Assembly: GCA_033065855.1 (NCBI GenBank)
Contig: JAVXUO010002070.1
Coordinates: 124,001-188,000, forward strand
Origin: Escallonia rubra
Taxonomy: Eukaryota; Streptophyta; Magnoliopsida; Escalloniales; Escalloniaceae
Reading direction: 5' to 3'
DNA length: 64,000 nt
How positions within the stretch are numbered: the stretch's first letter is position 1; every line of letters begins with the position of its first letter. Shown one piece after another: positions 21,701 through 34,570 of the stretch. The notes beneath the pieces were generated by a model that worked only from the letters and a program-made list of their open reading frames with translations, made no database searches and had not been told where the DNA came from. Position numbers and translations under genes: made by a program.

Positions 21701-23549
21701 TTCAAGACTCGGTCGAAGCCCATATTGGCCATATGATCTTCTACCGAATCAGATACCTTTTTTCACCATTCATGTACCAAGATTTGGCAAACCCCTTCAT
21801 CTAATGTTGGAGGGAAGAGGTTGCATGTAATCAAAGCAAGGAAAAATAGAGACTCAAGAACTACATGGTTCGTGCATGTAATGTAGAAAATGCACAAAGA
21901 CCAATAGAAAATAGCAGGTGGGACCATGGGTTGCATGGGAAAAGCATAGAGATGAATAAGAATGGAATAATGTATGTGTGTGTGTGTGTGCGCAAAACTT
22001 TAGAGCCAAAAGAGTCAATCACATACCTGACCTGTGAAGAATGTAGTGCTGAAATGAGCACCTTGATCCAGGGTAAGATTGAAGTGATTATTCCTGCGGA
22101 ATGTTGGCTGGAATGGCGAGACACGACCGATTTAGGGGCCTCCCTCATTCCCTCTCCTAGTCTTTGAAACTCCATATTTGTGATGAGATTTGGGGGAAGA
22201 AGGAAAAATTCATGGAATTTATAGCAAACAAATTGAAGTAGAAAGGGATTAGAATAGGTAGCTTCCTTCTTAGAATAGAATTTGAAAGAGAGAAGAGTGT
22301 TTGATTGGATTTTAGAGTCTGAGTGAAACCTTAAAGTCACGAAGAAAATACCTAAATTCTGAACGGACGAACAGGACGGCTTTCCCTTTTTATTCTATCA
22401 AACACTCTGATCAACGGGCCAGTTTTTGCTTTTTTTTTTTGCTCTTCCAACCCTCTGATTAGTTGTCCGGTTTTCCCCAATAAATCTTCCAGCTCTCTGA
22501 CCAACCTATCGGTTCTAGGTCTTTTAAATTTCCTTTAAAAAAACAAAAACAATCTTACGTGCTTATGTGTTTGCGTGAAATTCCTACAGCTGAATGTTTG
22601 CCTGAAGAAATGTTCAAGTATTTTATAAGTCTTCTGTATACCTATATGCATGTATGCTCGTATCCCATATCATTTTCCAAAATATTGGTAAATCCATTGA
22701 CCTTACGAGTTGATGCTCAGTTCGGTGATGTTGTACGGTGTAAGGCCAGTGCAACATCCTATGCTTTGTTGCCAAAAGCAAGACTTTCTCCATATCAATT
22801 TGGGAAGTGAATTAATATACTCGGCACTCAAAGACCAGTTGTCCTTCAACATTGTTGGCTCTGGCTTTGCGTTATATTTTTGAAGCTTCTTCCTCATATG
22901 ACCAACCGCTTGGGGGCATTGTTGGCTCCAGCTCTTGGATATAAATACTGCTTTGACTAAGCGACCAATTGCTTGAGCATGTTGTTGGCTCCGGCTCTTA
23001 ATCAAGCCTTCACTTTGTTCATTGACCAATTCAACTCGATTTGGTGGCTCCGTTGATGGGCAAAGTTGCTTTCTATATTTCAGGACAATCACTCAAAGCG
23101 ATTTGGTGGCTTCGGCAGCTAGCAATATCCCTTATTGTCTATCGACCATCCAAATCGATTTGGTGGCTTGGCAACAAACAAGATATTTTTATTCGTATAT
23201 CCAGATGAACAACCAAATCAATTTGGTGGCTCCGGCAACAGACACAGTTGGTATTTTTGCATATCTAGATGACCGTTCAAATGGATTTGGTGGCTCCAGT
23301 ATCTATATAAAAGTTTCTATCTGTCGATAATTCAAATCAATTTGAGTGATATCTCTTGTTCTAAACTAAGTTTTGGTCTCGTTCCTTTTCTTAGGACACA
23401 TAAGAAGCCCTATAAAGGTCTGGTCCCATATCTGTGTGGTTATCCACATGTCTGTCCAGATTCTTGTGGTATTTTTTGTATTTGCACTACAAAAATGTGT
23501 TGTTTTAGGTGATGTTGGCCCGCATGTGAGCCCCCTCACCGAAAGGCTT
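21701..23549 (-). other. family F leader after LTR D
   Basis: Reverse-complement equivalent of 6196-7600. From LTR D downward it holds the tandem repeats, CCGGT/GGTCAGAGAG motifs, and a coding-like block whose methionine lies near 22173 (MEFQRLGEGMREAPKSVV). A GTCAGGTATGTG sequence after that block could be a splice donor. A short CA/TG microsatellite lies at about 21975-21992. Confidence 0.6.
22836..23345 (-). repeat. ~60-bp tandem repeats in leader D
   Basis: About eight diverged units of 55-64 bp share ATTTGGTGGCTCCGG on the + strand (GAGCCACCAAAT in element orientation). The best-conserved units start near 23029, 23092, 23151, 23213 and 23270. Confidence 0.85.
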
Positions 23550-24833
23550 TGTAGACACCTCCTTTTTGTAGTCCCTTATATATATATATAATTATTAGGC
23601 TTGAATGCTAATTAAAGTTTATTATTATAGGTGTAGGCCTAATAGTATATTAAACTTAATTTATTTAATTAAGTTCAATAGGTAGTCCAGTTTTCCACTC
23701 CAGTCCAGTTGTCCTGTCCAGTTCAATAGCTAGTTAAGCCCAGTAGTTGGGCCGAATCGAGTCCAATTTGTCTAGGTGGTTTAGGATTATCTTATGATTT
23801 ATCTTTGATGCATATGATTAATCCTTGATTTAGATGGAATGTGGAGATAACCCGAATATGGCACATCTCATTTGATTGAATCAGAGATAATTACCAAATT
23901 AGGGACAGATAAATTCGGTAAAAAAATTAAAATATTATAGAATGAAGAGGCTGGTGTTTGACCAACCGACCAATTAGTTGACTTTTCTTAGTTTACCATT
24001 TCTATCAAATATTTTGCTTTATCACCACTATCATAGATTGAGATGGTCATTTTTATCATTTCTGTCACCCCAACCTCTATAAGAAAGGTCTTTGGCTACA
24101 TTTTAAAGGATCAACTTTTTTCTCTCTAGACCTTTTACACCATTTCTTCCCTAGAAGCGATTTATCATCTCCAAGGAGAAATTTAGTACTTCATAATTCA
24201 TTTCTCCATAGTCATAAGTCACTTGCATCGTGGATTTGTTACAAAGTGCTCCCGAGTCTTCTAGGAAACCGCATTCTAGAGGTACATTTGCACCTTTATA
24301 GACCAATTTAGATTGTGGTAGTCTAGAGCGTTTTCCATTCCAGTAATCTCGATTCAAATATACAAACTATTCAAAAAGTGTCTTCCATGTAATTTGTTAA
24401 GATAAGTCAAGCCAAATACCGAAATGTAGGTTGCCAACTGTAGGGCTCAGTTAAACTACGATGGTTTTGGTTCCGATTTGTCCAACCGGATACGTTAGCT
24501 ATTTGACCCCTGCTGTCGAATTCAAACCAATTTTATAGAACTTGAAGTAGGGTTCATTTTACACATATATGTGATATATGTTTAAAAGGCCAAAATTCAA
24601 TAAGATTAAAGTAGAGACCGATTAGGGTATGGCGGGTGCCTAACACCTTCCTATCGTATAACTTAGTCTGCGAATCAATTTCTCTGTTTTCAATATATTA
24701 GTAGTCTTTGGACATTTTAGAGTCTTTTTTATGGTTTCTCTTATTTTCCCATTTACTTCAGAAAAATGAGATGGCGACTCCTAATTCTAGACCCTTTTTG
24801 TTAGAAAGGATTTGTTTTAGGCAGTTCACCACA
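23550..24833 (-). repeat. family F LTR, copy D (5' LTR of minus-strand element)
   Basis: In minus orientation it starts TGTGGTGAACTGCC and ends GGTGTCTACA (1284 bp). The leader follows it, and protease to integrase lie further along the same strand (20.2 down to 12.4 kb), so D is the 5' LTR of that element. It lies against a fragment of another LTR end (GGCCGTTACA, about 24835-24844). Confidence 0.85.
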
Positions 24834-25568
24834 AGGCCGTTACAGTAGATATAAGAGCGTAGGTTTAATATCCTGTAGACTCTTAAAAATTAGCTTAAGA
24901 CATGTAAGTTTATAGCTTCCGCACTTGTTAGGACTACTCAGAAAGGGATATTATTTTTTAGCCTGGGACTGATGCATGTGTGTGATGTTGATCAGTGATG
25001 AGTAACCGTGGGGAGTTCGTAGTGGCAGAAGAGGCCGAGGAGAAAGAGGAAATGTTTCAGAATCCGATGCTACTCAGGTTGTAGCTAATGCAGCAACCTT
25101 CAAACAACTCACAAGTTTGCGGCCAAGTAAATCCGATAAAGGTACGGATCCTGAGGCTATAGAGACTTTGGTGAATGGGTTGGATAAGATTTTTGAGGTG
25201 GCCGGGTACAGAGACAACGAGAAAGTGAAGTTGGCAGTCTTTCAGTTGACTGGGGAGGTGGACCAGTGTTGGAATATGACATCAAGGATAATTATAGCAG
25301 AAGAGAAAGTTGATCGCAGATGGCAAGAATTTCAAGGCCTCTTCTTAAGCAAGTATCTCCCCCTAGATGTGAAGGATGCTATTTAAAGCAATTTCATGAG
25401 GATCTTTCAGCAATCAAATGAGACAATCACGAAGTATGAGGAGTGATTCGCAAAACTTTCAAGATTTGCTCCACAAATTGTTTAGGATGAGAGATATCAT
25501 GCAAGTCAGTTTTGAGATGGACTGCGGTTCGAGATAAGGTGACATATGTCTATCTTGGGTTACCCTAT
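24834..25568 (+). pseudogene. Ty3/gypsy gag, N-terminal part
   Basis: A degraded frame reads SGRRGRGERGNVSESDATQ, then joins an open stretch (25117-25386) with DPEAIETLVNGLDKIFEVAG, KVKLAVFQLTGEVDQCW and WQEFQGLFLSKYLPLDV. This is the Retrotrans_gag (capsid-like) pattern of chromovirus-type elements. Stops appear after 25383. The gene continues at 26769 after a solo LTR. The ~10 bp at 24834-24844 look like the end of this element's own 5' LTR. Confidence 0.78.
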
Positions 25569-26768
25569 TGTAGTGAACCGTCTCAAAAAAATCCCCAGAA
25601 CCTCGGATAAGGGGTCTAAAAGTTTAAGGAGTCCCCATCTTATTTAAGTAAACATAGGAAAACAAGAAAAACCTGAAAAATGAGTCTAAAAATGTTTAAA
25701 AGACTACTAATATATTGAAAACAAATAAATAGGTTCAGGGACTAAGTTATACAGCGAGAAAATTTTAGGCACCTGCCATATCCTTTCGGTTTCCACTTCA
25801 ATTATATTGACTATTGGGCCTTTTTAACATATAGCATGCACCTAAAATAAACTCTGATCTAATTCTTAGTTATTGGTTTGAATTTGACAACTGGTGTCAA
25901 ATGGCCTACGTATCTGGTCAGACAAACCAGAATCAAGAAGTTCGACTTTGATCATATGGGAGGCGACCTACACTTCAATTTTAGACTCGAACTAAGAAAT
26001 GAAAAGACTCTTTTTGGTGATTTTTGTACTAGAAAGGAAATATGCTCGCGGGGGAGGGAAATTACTCTAGACCATTACACTAGACTAGCCAAGAAAGCAT
26101 TAAAATGTACCTCACAAGTCTGCCTGCCTAGAAGACTTGGGGACACTTTGTGAAGAACCACGATGCAAGAGACTTAAAAGTCTTTAAAAGTGAATTGTGA
26201 AGTGCTAGTTTCTCTTAAGGAATGATACACCACTTCTAAGAGAAATTGTATAAAAGCTTTATGTGGCGCCAAAAATGATAAGCATGACCATCTCAATTAT
26301 AATTTGGTGATAAGACATAATATTTGATAAAAATAGCGAAGTGAGAAAAGTCAACTAACTGGCTAGTTTATCGAAAAACAGCCAGTTCATCCCATAAATT
26401 TATAATAATTTTTTTCGGAATTTCAAGACATTATATGAACCTAATTCAATAATTATCTCTGATTTTTTTAAATATGATGATTTAGATTCAAAAATTATCT
26501 TCATATGTCATGTTAATCAAAGATTTAATCACTTACATCAAGGATAAATCACAAATAATTCTAAAACCTTCTAGATCAATCACATTCTTGACATGTGGAC
26601 TGGACCCACCTACATGGATTAGACTGTACAACTAGATTGGACTGGACTGGGCTTATTAATGGACCAAATCAAGTTATATTTAAGAGGCCTAACCCCTAAT
26701 AGATTCTAATAAATAATAAAACCCATTATTAATTAATTAAAAATGACTACAAAAATGGGGTGCCTACA
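25569..26768 (+). repeat. family F solo LTR, copy C, inside gag
   Basis: It starts TGTAGTGAACCGTC and ends GGTGCCTACA (1200 bp). Flanks CCTAT (25564-25568) and CCTAC (26769-26773) match at 4 of 5 bases. Removing it rejoins a continuous gag reading (a TYAHVVDGA motif at the junction), so this is a clean solo LTR. Confidence 0.9.
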
Positions 26769-27180
26769 CCTACCTATGCACATGTGGTTGATGGAGCGTA
26801 ATGTGTGGAGCAAATTCATGAGGAGCAACTGCCTATCTGGGAGGACAAGAAAAATAAGAGGGAACATAATGAATTTGACTATGAAAATGGAAGGAAATCA
26901 TCATCAAATGCCAAAAAAAGACCAAATGCTGGGCAAGGGCAGAGGCAACGAACTCAATGGGTTTCAAGGAATTGCACTACTTTTAGGTAATGTCATGGGA
27001 ACTCGGCCTGCTATAAGGACATTGGAGCATGTTATAGTTATGGAGCAATCAAACATTTGTCCAAGAACTACACAAAGCCTCCACGTGATTCTAGGTGGAA
27101 TAAGAATGAAGCTGATAAGTAGAGAACATATGAGGGGCATGCCAGAGTTTTTGCCATGACAACTCATATGGCTAAGCGTC
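26769..27180 (+). pseudogene. Ty3/gypsy gag, C-terminal part with degenerate zinc knuckles
   Basis: The frame from 26805 reads VEQIHEEQLPIWEDKKNKRE and QRQRTQWVSRNCTTFR, then a broken double CCHC region (ACYSYGAIKHLSKNY), and ends with RVFAMTTHMAKR. These are the usual gag-to-protease landmarks. Some cysteines are lost. Confidence 0.72.
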
Positions 27181-27563
27181 AAATGATATGGTAATAGGTA
27201 GTTTTAAAATTTGTGCAAAGAAAGCATTTGCATTACTAGATCCTGATACCACATATTTGTTTGTTTCCATACCCTTTTCTAAGCATTGACTGTCAGACCT
27301 AGAAACTTGGAACCAAAACCATGTTGATGCCCTTACTCGAAATTATATAGTAGCCTGTATGGTATATAATTCTTGACCCATCAACATCGTTGATAGAGAA
27401 TTGACACTGGACTTAATTCCATTGGATATGAAAGATTTTGATGTAATTTTAGGTACTGAATGGTTGTCTTCCAATCATGTCACGATAGATTGCTTGAGCA
27501 AAGAGGTTCCTGAACCAGCTTAAGTTTAAGATTAAGGGAGCCAGAGTCGTACCCTGCCTTGTT
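27181..27563 (+). pseudogene. retropepsin of the same gypsy element
   Basis: In mixed frames it reads AFALLDPDTTYLFVS (the active-site DSGAT motif degraded) and later IPLDMKDFDVILGTEWLSSN, then HVTIDCLSKEV, characteristic of RVP_2-type proteases. LKFKIKGARVVPCLV follows, then the copia LTR fragment at 27564 cuts the element. RT to integrase are missing. Confidence 0.75.
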
Positions 27564-27990
27564 TGTTAAATAACTGCATTGAGTTAAGTAGAATGCTGTG
27601 CACTCTTTCCTTAAGACAATATTTGTCCCCATATAAAACTCCGCAAAGTAATAGAAAATCTGCCTCCCTAAATAAAACAGGCGACCTATTGATGATTATT
27701 GTAGAGTAATCACCAGACATGAACTTTTCGGAGGGGGGGGGGGGGAGAGAGAGAGACAGAGAGAGAAAGAATGGAAAATAAAGTGAGGAAATCCGGTGCC
27801 ATCAGCCTACTTATAATTCACATACAAGTGTCATGAACATCTGCAAACAGTTATATGTTTAAATGGCTTTGCAGGTACCATTTAAAAGTCATGTGTCATT
27901 TGAGTATAAACAGAAACATAATTTCTGCCAAAATTTGAACATTCACACCTTTTTTAATTCATAAAAGTCTGAATTCATCGTAAAAATAAA
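27564..27990 (-). repeat. copia LTR fragment (same family as 58.1-58.9 kb)
   Basis: It matches 58081-58450 through TTTCCTTAAGACA and CTATTGATGATTATTG. In minus orientation it ends TTAACA at 27564. Its outer part is missing. Confidence 0.7.
27731..27772 (+). repeat. poly-G and GA microsatellite
   Basis: A run of about 14 G followed by GAGAGAGACAGAGAGA within the copia LTR fragment. Confidence 0.95.
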
Positions 27991-27997
27991 AGCTGGT

Positions 27998-28207
27998 GCA
28001 GACACTCCATTTTTGTAGGCATTTTTTATTAATTAAATAATAGGCTTAATTATTAATTAAAATGCATTATTCAGTGCAAGCTTAGTGATGTAATTTAATT
28101 ATTTAATCCAGTCTAATTTTATTGAATTAATTTGGTCCAGTTTAATTGTCTAGTCCAGTCCAGTCTTTCTAGTTTAATTGTCTAGTCCAGTCCATTGCAT
28201 GTCCAGT
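27998..28207 (-). repeat. family F LTR fragment E
   Basis: In minus orientation it ends AAAAATGGAGTGTCTG and carries the repeated GTCCAGTCCAGT tract of this LTR family. It is cut at 28208 by the LTR of the next element. Confidence 0.75.
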
Positions 28208-29879
28208 TGTAACATCCCGAAAATCCGAAGCTCATCGCCCCAAACTCCCAGAGCGTTAACCTACCACAATGCATCAAACTTGTCAAATTCTGTTCACTAA
28301 CACATACTTCAAAGCATCTAACTAGGCATCAACTCATGTTCTTAAAAAATATAAGATTGCAAAATTGCTTAACGTAAACTATTAAACTTAGATTATTTAC
28401 AAACTCGAGTTCCTATATAACAAGTTAACAGTACCGACCCACGCAGGGGTCTTACTATACAGTAATGGTGGGCCCACCAAAATCTCACAAAGACTCTAAA
28501 CCCATTCCCGAGCATTCTACAATTGATCACCTGCAGAACGGAGTCAAACAAAAGGTGAGCTTTTGAGAGCTCAGTAAGGTCGTTCAAGGTACAATCAAAG
28601 GAATTACAAACAATTCAAAAGAGTTCATGCAATGATAATGTTTCAAAACGTTTCAACAATTAGGGATAGTTTGGTGAATACCAAAATGATCATAATCAGT
28701 CATAAACATATACAAAAAATGACTAACAACAATCATAGACAGACACCAAAACAAACTTTGACCATCATCCCAATTTCCAAAACGAACACTAACAATCATA
28801 ACCAAATACCAAAAACAGTCATTTGAAAATTATTTTCAAAGCCATCATTTTAAATTACAATGATGATTTTTTCAAAGGATTTCAAAACGAACACATATAC
28901 TTCAAAGGGCAATAGGGAAAGGGTTTAAGACAATCACAAATAGTTTGATCACAATATGGAGAAGAGTTTCACTAAATCCCATTCAATCAGATAACAAGAT
29001 ATTCATTTGAACATCGTCCTCAAAACAATCATTGTAAGATACAATGTAAACAAATTCAAAGATATTGATCCTAGGCAGAGGCAATGCCATTTAGGCAATG
29101 CACGGAAAGTGAACATATGCATGATGTACGATAAGTAGACATTCTCATTAAGGTACAAGCCCTGCATAATTACGCAGGTTCAGACCCCTTATAATGCCTA
29201 CCCACAGAACAGATTACGAGGTCAACACAAGAAACAATAATCATAGAATCAACAAGAAATTCACTGCTTAACATTCGATAAAATGAGCACAACATGAATT
29301 CAAATAATCGAAACAATTAAGCTTTCAATAACAAATAAGCATACTGATATAATTCATCAATCAGAATTCCAGAACAACCACAAACAAATAGCAAGAACGA
29401 TTACGAAAAGTTATCGAATCTAAGCACAATAATTCAACACAAGAATTTTCACAAACAAATAGCAAGAACGATTAAGAACAACTATCGAATTTAGGCACTA
29501 TAATTCAGAAAAAGGAATGCAAACAATTATCGAATTTTCTTAGCATGTAATAACAGGCGAGCATCAATAAGATTTTCAAATAACCGATATGAAGTTCAAT
29601 ATTGGGGTTTCCTTAACAATAACATGTCGACATCAATGAATGTCTCACTATTTGACAATAGTCATAGAAAAATCGAAAGGATACTTATGAACACAATTTA
29701 TCAAAATCAGGGTTAGGATAGAAATCCTTACCCGGGGTTCAGATAGAAACTGTTACCTGGATTCGAAGCTAAGCTAGTCTAACCAGAAAGTCTTTTACTT
29801 TAACCTAAATGAAAAAAATCCAATTATTAGAATACAGTATATACTACGATATTATGAATTCAATATTGATTCACGCGTA

Positions 29880-30110
29880 CTCCCAGAACGGCCCCCTCAC
29901 CGAGTATGTAAAATTATCAAAATGCCCCTTATGTGTAAAATTACCAAAAACACCCCTCTCATACTTAAATCACCAAAAAAGCCTTTTCGTAAGTAAAATA
30001 CTAAAATATCCCTTATGTATGTGAATTTACTAAAAAATACCTTTTATTGATGAAATTACCAAAATACCCCATCTCGGTGACAAATTACCAAAATATCCCC
30101 GGGGATTCCC
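29880..30110 (-). repeat. ~30-bp minisatellite in Tekay-like LTR
   Basis: Six or more diverged units of the type AAATTACCAAAATACCCC with spacing near 30 bp. The inverted LTR copy has the same array at about 36030-36230 (GGTATTTTGGTAATTT). Confidence 0.85.
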
Positions 30111-30638
30111 AGCACCGAAAAAATCTCAGAAACACCTTAAAACCCTATTTTAAGCATTCAGAAGTTATTTTTGGGCTCAAAAGTATTTTAGAAAATTTTC
30201 GCCTGAAAATTACGAACCGGTATTTAGACCAAGTGCTCAAAAGTCGATTCTGCTAAAAATAGCTATCGACATCAGAATGATACAATTTTTTTTAGGAAAT
30301 AGAACATCTTAGTAAAATAAGGTTTTCCTAAAATTTTTAGATTAAAATAACTTGGGGAGTATGCTAATTAATTCGAGAATTGTTTTAAACGATACCTCTA
30401 ATTTAGCATCCTTCGAGGACACTGAAAACTCCCAAATTTTTCCACAACATATATCCGTAAAAATAATGGGGGTTACTGTTTTGGACTTTGTGAGATTTTG
30501 ATTCTAATTATTTATAAAAATTCGTGTAAAACTATCTAACCTAACCCTCTTTTTAGTGACAATTACAGCCACTATTTACGATTAAAACCCATACTAATTC
30601 ACCTTCAAAATACACAGTTCATCTTCTTCATTCCCCCC

Positions 30639-30905
30639 CCCCCCCCCTTCTCTACCGAAGCACATGAACACCTACTTCTCACATATACTCACTGATTCAT
30701 CACCACACACTCTCTAAACCACTCGAAACACATTACACACACATAATCACAAAATCACACATTTACATGCACAAATTATACACACAAACACACCTGTAAC
30801 ACACACACACACACACACACTTTCACACACACACCAAACCCCTCGGTAACCCACTGAAAAACACACACAACGCGCGCGCGCGCGCACATACACACACACA
30901 AAAAC
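30639..30905. repeat. C-run, CA and CG microsatellites
   Basis: A run of about 16 C near 30639, CA repeats at about 30796-30830, and GC repeats at 30871-30886, all inside the LTR. Confidence 0.95.
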
Positions 30906-31437
30906 TGAATCACACTTAGAATGAAAAGGGAAAGATTACCCTTAAACAGAGTGCCTTCAACTCTCTCTCTCTCTCTGATTTTCTTCCTTCTTACCCCTGT
31001 TCTGTTTCTGCTTCTTTTCTTTGTTTTATTTTCTTGTTTACTGTTCTTCTATTTTACCAGAATTTCTCTTTTTTTTTCTTCTGATTTTGTTTTATTTTGA
31101 TTTTACTGTAATTAATTCCCTACACAATAAAAAACTTAGTTTAATATTAAATTGATTATCATCACACCAAATAGCAAGATGTGACTATTGTATGTGACTC
31201 GGTTTCTAAAGTCTTGACACCTAGTGACATTTTTTCATAATTTGCAAAATAGCTCCCAAAAGTTTCAAAAATTACAAAATGACTCCAAAAGTTTTGAAAA
31301 TTTTATTTTTGCCCCAAAATTGTTTTAAGCTCTCATACTATACGAATACCCAATCATTGTTCAAAATTAACGCCCGTTTATTTTTTTGAGTCACCGATAG
31401 TTATTTAAACCGCTCGAAAAAAATACCGGATATTACG

Positions 31438-32799
31438 TTTTCCTCACTTTATAAAAATTTTGTCCTCAAAATTTGATCTTGGATTTCACATTACTTATAA
31501 CATCTAGGTGCTATGCTTCCGCTGTGTCACTCTGATAACTACCATATAGTAGCTGAGCTACATCTACCCTTCACACACAAATTCATGTCCCACGAATACC
31601 TGAACATAACAATCTAATTTCAACTCTTAGCGCTAGGTATAAATCTGTCGAACTAACCACTTGTGCTCTAACTGCTCCAGTACTTCACGAGCAATGACTT
31701 AACTAATACGAAACTCACTGAAGTGAATTTATCCCATTCTAAATTCAATGCATCTAAAACGAATTAAATCAATCTCTAGTACAATACACCTCTATTGTGT
31801 TATACATATAATGTAGCAGATTATACTCTAATACAATCGACTTAATAATAGCGAGTTTAACTTCAAATTCAAGGTGCACTAAAATACTAGGTGATGGTCA
31901 TGTGTGTCTTGCACTCCACAAAAGCTAATGTGGATAATCAATTCCTATAAGCACATACACATTACAAAGGACAGAAAACTGTAGCCATTAGACTGTCACT
32001 ACGCACTCTGATATCTCCCATCGACAAGAATTACAAACTATTACCGAATCCATCACGTAGAGATGAGTTATCTTAACATAGCACAAAATATGATTATGCA
32101 TTCGCAAGTATTGCACTTTCACTAGAGTTTAGGGCTCCAAATCATCACATCACTTATGATTCACAATCACATTATTTACCAAAAATATTATAATCTTATC
32201 CTTCGATCATCTGTTCCGGTTAAATATTTAAAATCTTTCAGTTCTAAAGGCAAGTAACATGCGACTATTATTGTGTGTTTCAAATATCAAATAAGTTGCC
32301 AAAACTTAATCCACGTTCTTGAAGCGTATTCTCACTCACCGATCATCTGAGACTTAGGAATCTACCTAATCTCATATCAAGACAAATGAAGCTATGCAGA
32401 TCCTAATATTAGGTCAAAATATACGTGCATAACATATTTCAATTTCAAAATCATTTGAGAATTAAACACAGCAAAATTCTGATAATCAGATTAACTGCAA
32501 GCATCAGTTACAACATGCTACCATTTTGGAACACATTAAACAAATACCAATCATAGAGAAATAATGATGATTATATAACAAAACATCTAACATTAATCAC
32601 AACAAACAATGGCTCAATCAAGCATTTAAGGGTCAAATGATAACAATAATCGCAACTGGCATTAATTTTTTTTAACAAAATCATACCTTTTGGCTCTCGG
32701 CATTCGCAATACAAATGAACGATATTCAGGAAAAATAACGAGTACAGGAACAATGGTATATGTATGATGAAGTAAAGGCAACCCAATGACTCGAAGCAA
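31438..32799 (-). other. Tekay-like element internal, non-coding remainder
   Basis: No RT, RNase H or integrase motif is readable. Only the segment just next to the 3' LTR is typical of the family. The pol region appears deleted. Confidence 0.5.
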
Positions 32800-34346
32800 T
32801 TACGATCAGTAGAAGTTATTGGTCCTTAACAAGATTTGTAGCTTTCGTATGGCCAGTGGGTCAGATACAATTCCATAAAGTCCAAATAAATTCGAATGTA
32901 ACAGCATCCTGAGCAAACATTGAATAAAGTCTGGTTGATGTCCCGGGCCTCTGCCCCTGTTAGAGTTAAGACTGATGAGTCTGGCCCTACGGGCTTGGTC
33001 TCTTCCCTGATAAATAATACTACTCACTGTTGCACTAGCTGTAGGTGCAAGACAAAAAGTTGACTGATTATTTCTAACAATTGGACATTGTCGAACTCGA
33101 TGCTCTACACTGCCACACCTAAAACACCCTCCGGTAAATCTGTAACATAAGTTACCACCATGAGTTCTCCCACACATGACACATGGGATGGCCGGAAAAG
33201 CTAACCCGCCAACCTGACCAGTGCTGTGTGTATGTCAAACTCCAGAATTCTGCGCACCTCTGAATCTGATACTCTGCCTAGGTCTAAATCCCTGAGCCGA
33301 TGCAGGCCTAAATTCCTAACTCTGCCCCATCCTGGTGCCTTGGGCACCCTGCTGTGCCGACTGTAAAAATTGCTGATACATGTTAGCTCTTATAAACCTG
33401 CCCTTGAAAACTCTTGCCTATCCCTCTTCTGCCTACCATGTGTTTGCTCATTCCTTCTTCTATTGTCAGACTTGGACTGCTCCAAAACACATGCCAAGTA
33501 AAGACATTTCATATAGCTCGTCAATCGAGTTGAGATCACTCCATCTCTTAGTCTAGGCCTAAGCCCCTATTTAGACTTTCGGCATCTATCTACCTCCATC
33601 AGTAACATCCTTACTACAAACCCAACAAAACGAGAAAACCTCATCTTAAACTCGTCTACCGACTCTTGATTTGTTTGCATCACATTACCAAATTCTCTCA
33701 ACATCTGTTCACGATAACTCGTCAGAAAATATCGGTTGAAGAACAATCCCCTAAACTATTCCCCAAGTCATATCAATCAATTGCTAATGAGTCAGACTCT
33801 TCCGTACTATTTCCACCATTGACCAGCCTCACCCCTTCATTTTATGGATAGAAAATCCAACCTTTTAGTTCTCACTGCAATAGATAGCTCAAAAAAAAAA
33901 AAAAACTTCCTCTATTTCGTTAATCATGTTCTCTGCCTCCACAGGGTCTAATGGCCTCTTAACGCTAGGCGCGAGTTGTTTATTTAAACTCACCTAGGTT
34001 TTTTTTCTTCTTGAGGTTGTGGCTGTAGTTGGACCGGATTCGATATTCCTTGCTGCTAGTTAGCCAAATTCTGTGTCATCAACTTAGAATCTAGTTCATG
34101 GTATTAGGAACCACAACCATCAGTTCTGGATTTTGCTATTCCTCCCTATTAGGTATCAGTGCTCCTTTACAATCATAAAAATCTCCATATAGCACATTTC
34201 CCAATCTAAGGATTGTTTGGTCAGGTCTTTCCAATGTCGGGGAAGGATCCCTGCTCATCTTATACAACCCTGTTGGAATCTCATCCATCGGGGACCTCTT
34301 GACCCTCTGTACTATCTCCATTGCTAGTGCTACGAGTGCGAGCCAT
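32800..34346 (-). pseudogene. Tekay-like gag remnant
   Basis: The start codon at 34346 opens MARTRSTSNGDST, followed by stops. Further on (33177-32806) it reads CGRTHGGNLCYRFTGGCFRC followed by GSVEHRVRQCP, a double zinc-binding signature of chromovirus gag. It lies right after the primer-binding site on the same strand. The rest is frameshifted. Confidence 0.7.
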
Positions 34347-34555
34347 ACTGATACGAGCAACAAGTATCAGTGTTATACTAACACATGTCTAAAGAACAGT
34401 TCAATTACAAATTAAAGGCAAACTTTTTAACTATACCATCATCCTACCCCACTCTCATTAACCGAATTACAATTCTATAGAATCGTATTACCTATACTCT
34501 GTGGTTTTATGCCTACAGAATCCTATACCGTTACTCTTAATACCACAAGAACGAA

Positions 34556-34570
34556 CTGCTCTGATACCAA
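34556..34570 (-). other. primer-binding site (initiator tRNA-Met type)
   Basis: In minus orientation TTGGTATCAGAGCAG follows the LTR end TGTTACA, matching the usual plant LTR-element primer site. Confidence 0.85.

Larger units (their letters stand above)
28208..31437 (-). repeat. Tekay-like gypsy 3' LTR (~3.2 kb)
   Basis: The right border reads, in minus orientation, CGTAATATCCGG (TG mutated to CG), preceded by ATTTTGAGGACAAAATT, a landmark before the 3' LTR in Tekay/Del chromoviruses. The left border ends GGGATGTTACA. It matches 34572-35490 directly, and 35550-37015 in inverted form. It contains a minisatellite of LTR-internal repeats and simple repeats. Confidence 0.8.
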
